Source: CAZMSQ01 sp964569025 (lineage in GTDB: Bacteria; Bacteroidota; Bacteroidia; Chitinophagales; Saprospiraceae). From it: a stretch of 18,772 bases of DNA. The stretch is from assembly GCA_964569025.1 (NCBI GenBank), contig CAZMSQ010000040.1, positions 1 through 18,772 of the forward strand, written 5' to 3'. The translations under genes were made by a program, and so were the position numbers. Below the pieces are notes generated by a model that ran no database searches, was not told where the DNA came from, and was given only the letters and a program-made list of their open reading frames with translations. Of the stretch, positions 1 to 6,789 are shown piece by piece. Each line of letters starts with the position of its first letter. Position 1 is the first letter of the stretch.

Positions 1-1149
1 ATCTTTTGCATCATCGGGGTTCAGGCTTCGGTCGATTCGCTGGAGGCAGATATCCGGGAGAGTTTTGAAAAACTGGGAGAAGACGTCATTTATGTCTCCC
101 GTTTTTATTGGGGGGAAGATCCATCCCAAAACTGGTGGAAATACAGACGGCGCCCGGAGCCATCTCCCGATGACTACAAGGCCATCAAGGTACGCTCTGA
201 CCTCGCTGAACAAGCAGCATTCTGGTATTTTATGGGGGCGCGTCCCATCCGCTATCGCTCCAGCAGTGTGGACAGGGCATTTTTGGTCGGGATGACCTAT
301 GAATACGGCGAGCTCTTTCAAATCGGGCTCGCCAAAGGGCGCTATTTCTCTCAGGCTGAATACTCCCGGGGCGTGCCAGTCATTGTTCTCGGACACAAGG
401 TAGCCGAAGGCCTGTTTGGGGGTTTGGATCCGATTGGTCGGGATGTGAAGGTCTGGGGGAAGAAGTTTGAGGTGATTGGTGTCCTTGAGGAGTCAGGAGA
501 AGACCTGATCTCCATTATGAATTACGATGAAGTTGGCTTTATTGCTTATCCGATGGCGACCCAACTCTCCAATTTCAACAAATACACTTCATTTGGCGGC
601 GGAGTCGCTGCGAAAGCGGTCAGCCGCGAAACCATGGATGATCTCAAGGATGAGATGACAGGAATTTTGCGAGCAGAACGTAAACTCAGGCCCCGTGAAG
701 AGGATAATTTTTCTCTGAATACCTTGTCCATTCTCGCCAATGTCCTCGATGGTTTTTTCGGTGTGCTCAACACACTCGGGCTGGTGATTGGCATCTTTGC
801 CATCTTCGTGGGAGCGTTTAGCGTGGCCAATATCATGTTCGTCTCTGTAAAGGAGCGGACGAATATCATCGGAATCAAAAAAGCGCTTGGCGCCAAAAAT
901 TACATGGTGCTGCTGGAATTTCTCATCGAGGCAATCATTCTTTGCCTGATTGGAGGAATAGTCGGCCTCGTACTGGTATCAGGCATACTGGCATTGGTCA
1001 CGCAGTCCATAGATTTCACCATACAGGTCGGACCTGCAAATATCATCAGTGGCCTTGTCTGGTCAATCGGAATTGGCATCGTGGCGGGATTCATTCCGGC
1101 TTTGCAAGCTTCTCGGATGAATCCGGTGGATGCGATCCGCAGCAAATAA
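1..1149 (+). CDS. ABC transporter permease, MacB/FtsX family (5' truncated)
   Basis: Reading frame 1 is open from the first base to the TAA at 1147-1149, giving 382 visible residues. The start and the first membrane helix lie outside the window. The visible order is an extracytoplasmic MacB-like region (about residues 5-245), then the FtsX-type permease domain. That domain has a helix at about 258-278, the charged cytoplasmic loop SVKERTNIIGIKKALGA (282-298), and further helices at about 304-331 and 349-371. The loop with KERT...KKALGA is the usual coupling segment of MacB/LolC-type permeases. The C-terminus NPVDAIRSK is also typical. Such permeases work with a separate LolD/MacB-like ATPase, which must lie upstream if present. 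The substrate (peptide, macrolide, lipoprotein or envelope component) cannot be told from sequence. The gene ends 6 bp from the oppositely oriented purB. Confidence 0.9.
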   Translation: MFCIIGVQASVDSLEADIRESFEKLGEDVIYVSRFYWGEDPSQNWWKYRRRPEPSPDDYKAIKVRSDLAEQAAFWYFMGARPIRYRSSSVDRAFLVGMTYEYGELFQIGLAKGRYFSQAEYSRGVPVIVLGHKVAEGLFGGLDPIGRDVKVWGKKFEVIGVLEESGEDLISIMNYDEVGFIAYPMATQLSNFNKYTSFGGGVAAKAVSRETMDDLKDEMTGILRAERKLRPREEDNFSLNTLSILANVLDGFFGVLNTLGLVIGIFAIFVGAFSVANIMFVSVKERTNIIGIKKALGAKNYMVLLEFLIEAIILCLIGGIVGLVLVSGILALVTQSIDFTIQVGPANIISGLVWSIGIGIVAGFIPALQASRMNPVDAIRSK

Positions 1150-1155
1150 GTGCTG

Positions 1156-2502
1156 TCAGTCCTGACTTGGCAAGACACCCGTATACGTCCACGGAGTAAT
1201 GCGATGTAACTCCTCCCTGACTGCCTTTGAGACCTTCAGTGAGTCTATAAATACCCTGATGGCCTCGCGGTCTATGGCAGTACGACCTCTGGTCAGGGCC
1301 TTGAGTGCTTCATAGGGTTCAGGGTATCCTTCCCGCCTCAGTATAGTCTGAATGGCCTCTGCCACCACACTCCAGTTGGCTTCCAGGTCAGCCCGAATCT
1401 TTTCTTCATTGAGAATGACTTTCTGAAGGCCTTTCTGGATAGAGGTCATTGCAATCAATGTATGGGCAAAAGGCACGCCGATGTTTCGGCTGACGGTGCT
1501 GTCTGTCAGATCCCGTTGCAGGCGGGAGACAGGCAATTTTTCTGCAAAGTGGGCATAAAGGGCATTTGCAATGCCGAGGTTTCCTTCTGCATTCTCAAAA
1601 TCAATCGGATTCACCTTGTGGGGCATGGCCGAAGAACCTACTTCGCCGGGGACTACCTTTTGCCGGAAGTACTCCATAGATATGTATGTCCACATATCAC
1701 GGCAAAAATCGATGAGAATGGTGTTGATGCGAGCCAGGTTGTGAAACAGGGCCGCCAGATGGTCGTAATTTTCAATTTGGGTTGTCACTTTGGATCGCTT
1801 CAATCCAAATCGCTCATTCAGGAGGGTGTCGGCAAAAGTGGGCCAATCAATATCGGGATAGGCCACCGCATGGGCGTTGAAATTTCCGGTGGCGCCGCCA
1901 AATTTTGCGGCGAGCGGAATTTTTTGGCAGGACTCAATTTGTTCTCTCAGACGATAGACGAAGACCAGGAGTTCTTTGCCGAGCGTGGTCGGAGAGGCAG
2001 GTTGTCCGTGCGTTCTGGCAAGCATCGGTACGTTCATCCACTGCGCGCTGAGCGAATTGAGCGACTGGATCAGGGACTCCATCTGCGGCGTGTAGACTTC
2101 TTTGAGCGCAGACTGAATCATGAGCGGCATGGCCGTATTATTGATGTCCTGAGAGGTCAGCCCGAAGTGAATAAATTCTTTCCAGGGCCCGAGACCGATT
2201 GCTTCAAATTCTTCTTTCAGGTAATACTCTACAGCCTTGACATCATGGTTGGTCTGCGATTCTATTTCCTTGACGCGCAGTGCTTGATCCTCGTCAAAGG
2301 TTTCAAGCAATTCGATGAGTTGTGAGGCTCCCTCAGGAGGGAAATCTTCAAATTGGGGAATCGGGAGGTCGAGGAGGGCCAGAAAATATTCGATTTCTAC
2401 AACTACGCGGTGGTAAATCAGGCTTTCTTCAGAGAAAAACGGGCTCAACACCCGCGTTTTAGAGGCATATCGGCCGTCGATCGGGGAAATAGCTTTCAGC
2501 AT
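1156..2502 (-). CDS. purB: adenylosuccinate lyase PurB
   Basis: This 448-residue protein is full length for the E. coli-like PurB subclass. The enzyme cleaves SAICAR to AICAR and adenylosuccinate to AMP, both releasing fumarate, in cytoplasmic purine synthesis. The fumarase/aspartase superfamily signature GSSAMPHKVNPIDFEN (289-304) holds the catalytic serine (S291). ARTHGQPASP (162-171) supplies the catalytic histidine H165, and TSQDINNTA (116-124) is the first conserved block. The start MLKAISPIDGRY is the normal family N-terminus. The gene lies 25 bp downstream of the methyltransferase gene on the same strand and is probably co-transcribed with it. Its stop is 6 bp from the stop of the ABC permease on the other strand. 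Confidence 0.98.
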   Translation of the reverse strand: MLKAISPIDGRYASKTRVLSPFFSEESLIYHRVVVEIEYFLALLDLPIPQFEDFPPEGASQLIELLETFDEDQALRVKEIESQTNHDVKAVEYYLKEEFEAIGLGPWKEFIHFGLTSQDINNTAMPLMIQSALKEVYTPQMESLIQSLNSLSAQWMNVPMLARTHGQPASPTTLGKELLVFVYRLREQIESCQKIPLAAKFGGATGNFNAHAVAYPDIDWPTFADTLLNERFGLKRSKVTTQIENYDHLAALFHNLARINTILIDFCRDMWTYISMEYFRQKVVPGEVGSSAMPHKVNPIDFENAEGNLGIANALYAHFAEKLPVSRLQRDLTDSTVSRNIGVPFAHTLIAMTSIQKGLQKVILNEEKIRADLEANWSVVAEAIQTILRREGYPEPYEALKALTRGRTAIDREAIRVFIDSLKVSKAVREELHRITPWTYTGVLPSQD

Positions 2503-2527
2503 GGAGGTTAATGATTTGAGCAGGGAA

Positions 2528-3349
2528 TTACCAGCCTTTCAATGCGGTCCAGGGCTTCCATCGCTTTCTGATGAGTGTTTTGTGTTGTTTGGTGAGAATG
2601 CCAGGCGCATAGCTGAGCAATCCAAACTTTCGGAATTCTGCCGATAGCCGCACTTCCGGCCGGCTGATAATCTGTTTCCAGGCCTTGAAGGTTTGCGCAG
2701 ACCTTCGGATGTCTCCAAAGATAAGAATGGTTTGGTCATGCACAAAGGGAAGGAGGGCCTCATAGGTGGCGAGCAGGTCGGCTCCTGAGCGGTCTGAGTT
2801 TGCGAATATAAGGTCGGCGTGAAGGGGTGGATTGCGAGCGGTGAGGGTGTCCGGGATGGTGCCGTGAGTAACTGTAATGGTCCGAAGGCCCATGCGTTTG
2901 AAAATGGTGCGGGCCAATTCACAGGTAGCGGCATCGGCATCGATGGTTTCAATCGAGGCTCTGGGGCAGGCGCTGGCGAGGTATGCAGTCGATATGCCTG
3001 GTCCGGTGCCCAGTTCAAGAATCCGGGCGGGTTTGTAGTGCAGCGCCATCCGGAAGAGAAGCTGCCCGAGGGCTGATGACAGAGCGTCTTGCCTGATTGA
3101 ATGTAGGGGCGCAGGGCCCAAGGTCTGTTGTGGGTTGCCAGCTTTGCGGGGGGGCTGCATCAGGGCAGTGTTACCATGATTTAGTACCCGGCGAAGGTCT
3201 TCGATGTCGTCAAAGGCGTAATACCGGCGCTGGTCTTCAAGCGTTGCCTCTGCCAGCTGGTACAGAAATGGACTGTGGAGCTGGTACACCGTGACGGCCC
3301 GACAGTAATAGGCACATGCAGAATAAATGCGGAAGAGCAGATGAGACAC
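2528..3349 (-). CDS. class I SAM-dependent methyltransferase
   Basis: This is a 273-residue Rossmann-type methyltransferase. Motif I is ILELGTGPGISTAYLA (110-125), and the acidic residue after strand 2 lies in IETIDAD (133-139). The N-terminal HSPFLY (25-30) and YYAFDDIE (43-50) resemble an O-methyltransferase-like group common in Bacteroidota. In that group the strand-4 region usually reads like FIDxNH; here it is LIFANSDRSG (180-189), so a usual metal or substrate residue may be missing. DIRRS (213-217) keeps the later Asp. The substrate is unknown. The ATG at 3349 is favoured because a TACCTTTG -7 element lies 17 bp upstream of it. The gene leads a likely two-gene transcript with purB; no functional tie is known to me. 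Confidence 0.85.
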   Translation of the reverse strand: MSHLLFRIYSACAYYCRAVTVYQLHSPFLYQLAEATLEDQRRYYAFDDIEDLRRVLNHGNTALMQPPRKAGNPQQTLGPAPLHSIRQDALSSALGQLLFRMALHYKPARILELGTGPGISTAYLASACPRASIETIDADAATCELARTIFKRMGLRTITVTHGTIPDTLTARNPPLHADLIFANSDRSGADLLATYEALLPFVHDQTILIFGDIRRSAQTFKAWKQIISRPEVRLSAEFRKFGLLSYAPGILTKQHKTLIRKRWKPWTALKGW

Positions 3350-3366
3350 ATTGCTTGGTTTATATG

Positions 3367-3374
3367 CAAAGGTA
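3367..3374 (-). promoter_or_regulatory. -7 promoter element for the methyltransferase-purB unit
   Basis: The minus strand reads TACCTTTG, an exact match to the Bacteroidota -7 consensus TAnnTTTG. It ends 17 bp before the methyltransferase ATG, which implies a short leader of roughly 10 nt. No convincing -33 TTTG or TTG is visible at the expected distance. Confidence 0.6.
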
Positions 3375-3403
3375 ATGCGTGCTAGTCATTTTCCTGAATT
3401 CCG

Positions 3404-3411
3404 TACCTTTC
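3404..3411 (+). promoter_or_regulatory. probable -7 element for the SCP2-like gene
   Basis: TACCTTTC matches TAnnTTTG at all but the last base. It lies 35 bp before the ATG at 3447 and mirrors the minus-strand element at 3367-3374, with which it shares a 7-bp inverted repeat (AAAGGTA / TACCTTT). The two would fire outward from the same 97-bp intergenic region. The -33 element is not clear. Confidence 0.4.
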
Positions 3412-3446
3412 GCACTTCTCTTTATTTACACACAGAAACTACAGAG

Positions 3447-3761
3447 ATGGATACCAAAGAATTTTTGAAGGAGTTGCCAGGGAAAATCCCTGAAGGAGCT
3501 CTCGACGGCAAAAACACCCTTTTTCACTTTAACCTGCAGGACGACGGACAATACACCGTCAAGGTGGAAGATGGCAAGATGACCATAGAAGAAGGGTTGA
3601 TTGGAGACCCGAAATGTGTGGTTACAGCCTCTGCTGCCACCCTTGGGAAAGTGATATCCGGGAATATGAATCCGATGATGGCGGTAATGTCAGGGAAGTT
3701 GAAAATCAGCAACTTGACAGAGATGATGACCTATGCCAAAATCTTCGGTCTGAAAATTTAG
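3447..3761 (+). CDS. SCP2 sterol-binding-domain protein
   Basis: This 104-residue protein consists of a single SCP2-like fold, as in stand-alone SCP2 proteins of bacteria that bind lipids or acyl chains in a hydrophobic tunnel. The diagnostic parts are the ...GKNTLFHFNLQDDGQYTV strand pair, DGKMTIEEGLIGDPKCVVTA (38-57), and the C-terminal helix region ISGNMNPMMAVMSGKLKISN (65-84). The frame is open further upstream to 3351, but ATG 3447 gives the normal domain start and sits after a plausible promoter at 3404-3411. There is no signal peptide, so it should be cytoplasmic. It precedes the C39 ABC exporter by 38 bp on the same strand. The ligand is unknown. Confidence 0.85.
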   Translation: MDTKEFLKELPGKIPEGALDGKNTLFHFNLQDDGQYTVKVEDGKMTIEEGLIGDPKCVVTASAATLGKVISGNMNPMMAVMSGKLKISNLTEMMTYAKIFGLKI

Positions 3762-3799
3762 GCAGTCCGGAAACTCTTGGCGCAGTTGTTGCATAAAAA

Positions 3800-5998
3800 T
3801 TGGCAAAAGGTTCATTAGAGACAACACCTGTGTTCAGTTCGTTTCCATTTTTTGCCCAGCATGACACAATTGATTGCGGTGCAGCCTGCCTGCGAATGGT
3901 TGCTCGTCACCATGGACGATTTTTCTCCATGGAGTACCTCCGTGGGCTGACAGCCCAGTATCGTGGAGGTGTGTCCGTGAGCGATCTTGCGGATGCGGCT
4001 GGGGCACTCGGTTTTCAGCCACTTGCTGCCGAGCTCACCGGACAGCAGTTGACTCAGGAGGTCCCCTTGCCGGTGATTGTCCCGTGGGGGGAAGATCATT
4101 TTGTCGTGGTCTACAAAGCCTCCGGAGGCTACGTTTGGATTGCTGATCCGGCTGCGGGAAAACGACGCATCTCCTTCGCTGAGTTGCAGACTCATTGGTC
4201 TGAGCAGACTGATGGGGGTGTTGCCCTAATGATGGAAACTACTCCGGATTTTTTCGAGCATCAGGCTGGTTCTGAAAAACGCCCCGGTGCGTGGCGGCCG
4301 ATGAAGGGGTATTTTTCGCGTTTTAAAAGCCTGGTCTGGCAACTGGGTGCCGCAGTGGCGCTCTCAGTAGTCCTTCAGCTGGCGTTTCCGTTTATTCTTC
4401 AGGCAATTGTCGACTACGGAATAGCACGCGACAACCTCGATTTGATACGAGTGCTTATTCTCGCTCACCTCCTTGTTTTTATCGGACGGCTGTCTGTGGA
4501 TATTCTCAGAGACTGGCTTGTGCTCCACATTGGCGAACGGGTGAACATCCATGTGATGTCTGACTTTTTGTCTCGCCTCCTGCGGATGCCCATGCAGTTT
4601 TTTGAAAGCCGGCAGCGCAGTGACTTGTTTCGCAGGCTCTCAGACAGCGGTCACCTCGAGCAGCTCTTTCGCCGCACATTTATGGTGGCAGCCATCAGTC
4701 TTGGACAGATTCTGGTGTTTGCGGTCGTGTTAGCGATATACAGCCCGCTGATTTTGCTCACCTTTCTGGTCGGTGTCGGGGGCTTTACTGTATGGACCAT
4801 GCTTTGGTGGCAAAAGCGCACCGGGCTTGCCAACCAGATGGATTCCGGGACAGCCGATGCGGGAAGTCAGGTGGAGGAAATCCTTGAAGGAATGAGCGAC
4901 TTGAGAAATTACGGAGCTGGTCAGGCACTGAGATGGAAATGGGAGCAGTCCCAGACTGGGCTCTTTCAAATGCGTGTACAGGCGCGTCGACTCGAACAAT
5001 GGCAACATTCGGGAGGAGCAGTCATCGAAGAGGCAACGCTCTTGGCAATCCTCTACCTTGCGTCAACCCAAGTGGTGGCAGGTTCGCTTACCCTCGGGAT
5101 GCTCCTTGCCATCATGTCAATCATCGGCCAGCTCAGCTCGCCAGTTCGTCAACTCCTTCACTTTATCCAGCAATTCAGAGAGGCCGGAGTGAGAATAGAG
5201 AGAATGCGGGAAATTCTCAGGCGTGACCCCGCAGCCGAAGGGGCCAAGGTGGATTTGTTGCCGGAGAATGCCGGGATTTATTTTGAGGATGTCGGGTTTG
5301 CCTACGGAAACGGCAGCCGCTCAAAGGTGCTCGACGGAATGCGAGCAGATATTCCCTTTGGAAAGCGGACAGCTATTACCGGCGAAAGTGGGGCCGGCAA
5401 GTCTACCTTTCTCAGGTTGCTGGTCAATCACTATGCCCCCACAGCCGGTAGAATTCGGCTGGAAGAAGTCGATCTCAGCACATTGCGCGAAGAGGTGTGG
5501 CAGCAGAAATGCGGAATCGTACTTGACGACAGCAGGCTGTTTTCAGATTCGGTTTTCAGGAATATTACCCTCGGCGCTGCTCAAATCGAAGCTGACAGGC
5601 TTGCTGAGGCCGTGCAGCTGACACACCTTCAACCGCTCATTGATGGCTTGCCGATGGGGCTGCATACACCCGTCGGGAATGGAGGAGCGGGTTTGAGCAA
5701 AGGAGAAATACAGCAAATCCTGCTCGCCCGGCTTGCGTACGCCAGGCCAGATTATGTGTTTCTTGATGAGGCCACAACTGCCCTCGATCCATTTCGAGAA
5801 ATGATGATTTGGGACGGTTTGTGCGATCATCTGTCCGGCAAAACCATGGTGTTTGCCACCAGGCAGCCCAATGCATTGAAAACAGCAGACCATATATTGG
5901 TGCTCCGTGATGGGGTGGTGGTCGAGCAAGGGTCTCACGAGGAGTTGCTCGCCAGTGATGGATTCTATACCTTTATCTACCGCAGCCAGCTTGTCTGA
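3800..5998 (+). CDS. C39 peptidase-domain ABC exporter with atypical NBD
   Basis: This 732-residue protein has the architecture C39 peptidase (1-145), six-helix exporter domain (about 178-460), nucleotide-binding domain (about 490-732). Such proteins cut a leader peptide from a substrate and export it (bacteriocin or RiPP-type exporters). The peptidase looks active: oxyanion Q20 and C26 in QHDTIDCGAACL, H100 in WGEDHFVVV, and D116 in IADPAAG. In the NBD, Y502 (A-loop), Walker A GESGAGKST (528-536), Walker B YVFLDEATT (D656, E657) and the D-loop ALD are intact. The Q-loop is VLDDS (Gln to Asp576), the signature is LSKGE instead of LSGGQ, and the H-loop His is Thr687 (ATRQP). The TTG start at 3800 follows an in-frame stop at 3794; GTG 3830 is an alternative. 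No leader peptide gene or HlyD partner is visible nearby. Confidence 0.92.
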   Translation: MAKGSLETTPVFSSFPFFAQHDTIDCGAACLRMVARHHGRFFSMEYLRGLTAQYRGGVSVSDLADAAGALGFQPLAAELTGQQLTQEVPLPVIVPWGEDHFVVVYKASGGYVWIADPAAGKRRISFAELQTHWSEQTDGGVALMMETTPDFFEHQAGSEKRPGAWRPMKGYFSRFKSLVWQLGAAVALSVVLQLAFPFILQAIVDYGIARDNLDLIRVLILAHLLVFIGRLSVDILRDWLVLHIGERVNIHVMSDFLSRLLRMPMQFFESRQRSDLFRRLSDSGHLEQLFRRTFMVAAISLGQILVFAVVLAIYSPLILLTFLVGVGGFTVWTMLWWQKRTGLANQMDSGTADAGSQVEEILEGMSDLRNYGAGQALRWKWEQSQTGLFQMRVQARRLEQWQHSGGAVIEEATLLAILYLASTQVVAGSLTLGMLLAIMSIIGQLSSPVRQLLHFIQQFREAGVRIERMREILRRDPAAEGAKVDLLPENAGIYFEDVGFAYGNGSRSKVLDGMRADIPFGKRTAITGESGAGKSTFLRLLVNHYAPTAGRIRLEEVDLSTLREEVWQQKCGIVLDDSRLFSDSVFRNITLGAAQIEADRLAEAVQLTHLQPLIDGLPMGLHTPVGNGGAGLSKGEIQQILLARLAYARPDYVFLDEATTALDPFREMMIWDGLCDHLSGKTMVFATRQPNALKTADHILVLRDGVVVEQGSHEELLASDGFYTFIYRSQLV

Positions 5999-6018
5999 AC
6001 ATCCTGACTCGCCCTTTG

Positions 6019-6624
6019 ATGGTATTGAAATTCTGCAGCGTGCTGTTTCTGTTTGCCTTTCAATCTGAAATACTCGAATATATGGCCGTTGCTTGCAGCA
6101 TTGCCTATGTGTTGCTTGCAGCCCGGGCAAACATCTGGTGCTGGCCGTTCGGGTTTGTGTCGAGCCTTCTGTATCTTTTTATTTTCGCAAACGTTCGGTT
6201 GTTTTCTGATGCCCTCCTGCAGGCTTTCTATGCGGCCATGGCTATTTACGGGTGGTTTAGCTGGCGCCATCCATCTGCCGGGGAAAATCGCTCGATGTCA
6301 ATCACTCACCTCAGGTGGTCTGGCCATGTCCTGATTGTGGGTGCCGGTATTGCCATCGCATTTCCCCTTGGTGCCTTCTGGGAGCTTTTTGACGCTTCCT
6401 TGCCCTACATCGATGCATGTACCACTTCCTTTTCAATTCTTGCGACCGTCATGGTGGCGCGTAAGATTCTCGAAAACTGGCTGTACTGGATTGCCATCGA
6501 TTTGGCTGGGATGGGTATCTACTGGTATAAGGATCTCTTTCTGACCTCTCTCCTGTTTTTGGCGTACGCTATAATAGCAGTTTATGGGTTTTTCAGCTGG
6601 CGGGCACAACTTCGCTCTCTATAA
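6019..6624 (+). CDS. pnuC: PnuC-family vitamin transporter (nicotinamide riboside or related)
   Basis: This is a 201-residue integral membrane protein of the PnuC family, with about seven helices. These are facilitators for nicotinamide riboside, with relatives for thiamine (PnuT) and riboflavin. Family marks are NIWCWPFGFVSSLLY (38-52), the first-half motif LLQAFYAAMAIYGWFSW (66-82), and its second-half counterpart ENWLYWIAIDLAGMGIYWYK (152-171) followed by TSLLFLAYAIIAVYGFFSW (176-194). The two related halves reflect the internal duplication of the family. A TTG lies one codon upstream of the chosen ATG; ATG 6082 would cut off the first segment. It begins 20 bp after the ABC exporter stop. 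No riboswitch can fit in that gap. The symbol denotes the family; the substrate is not certain. Confidence 0.88.
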   Translation: MVLKFCSVLFLFAFQSEILEYMAVACSIAYVLLAARANIWCWPFGFVSSLLYLFIFANVRLFSDALLQAFYAAMAIYGWFSWRHPSAGENRSMSITHLRWSGHVLIVGAGIAIAFPLGAFWELFDASLPYIDACTTSFSILATVMVARKILENWLYWIAIDLAGMGIYWYKDLFLTSLLFLAYAIIAVYGFFSWRAQLRSL

Positions 6625-6743
6625 TCACGGCCAGTCTGAAGACTCCAGAAGTTCTCGGCACCTCATTATTTATACAAAATCTAAATAAAAAACTCCCCGT
6701 TTCAAATCGCTCTGTGCTGAACATCACAAAGTGAAATCATTGT

Positions 6744-6751
6744 TATCTTTG
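6744..6751 (+). promoter_or_regulatory. -7 promoter element of the nqr operon
   Basis: TATCTTTG is an exact match to TAnnTTTG within the 165-bp gap between pnuC and nqrA. It lies 38 bp before the TTG start of nqrA. A purine-rich CGAGGAG follows at 6761-6767. A -33 element is not clear at the expected distance. The rest of the gap (6625-6743) is A/T-rich with no hairpin or gene I can support. Confidence 0.6.
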
Positions 6752-6789
6752 CAGCAATTTCGAGGAGATTACTGACAAAATTTAATGAC

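Noticed and set aside
1462..2325. 287-codon open frame on the plus strand opposite purB
   Set aside because: It lies wholly within the well-supported purB on the other strand and its translation shows no recognisable domain, so it is a shadow frame.
2539..3018. 159-codon minus-strand frame inside the methyltransferase gene
   Set aside because: Same strand, different frame from a gene with clear motifs; its Pro/Ser-rich translation is typical of an out-of-frame reading.
3447..3510. Double-glycine leader peptide that could be the C39 exporter's cargo
   Set aside because: The SCP2-like protein has no GG or GA site near its N-terminus and its fold is a lipid carrier, so it is not a plausible leader-peptide substrate.
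5999..6018. Riboswitch (NAD, thiamine) upstream of pnuC
   Set aside because: The gap after the exporter stop is 20 bp, too short for any known riboswitch, and no matching core is visible.
5543..6130. 195-codon minus-strand frame over the 3' end of the exporter and start of pnuC
   Set aside because: It covers two well-supported plus-strand genes, and its translation resembles no family I know.
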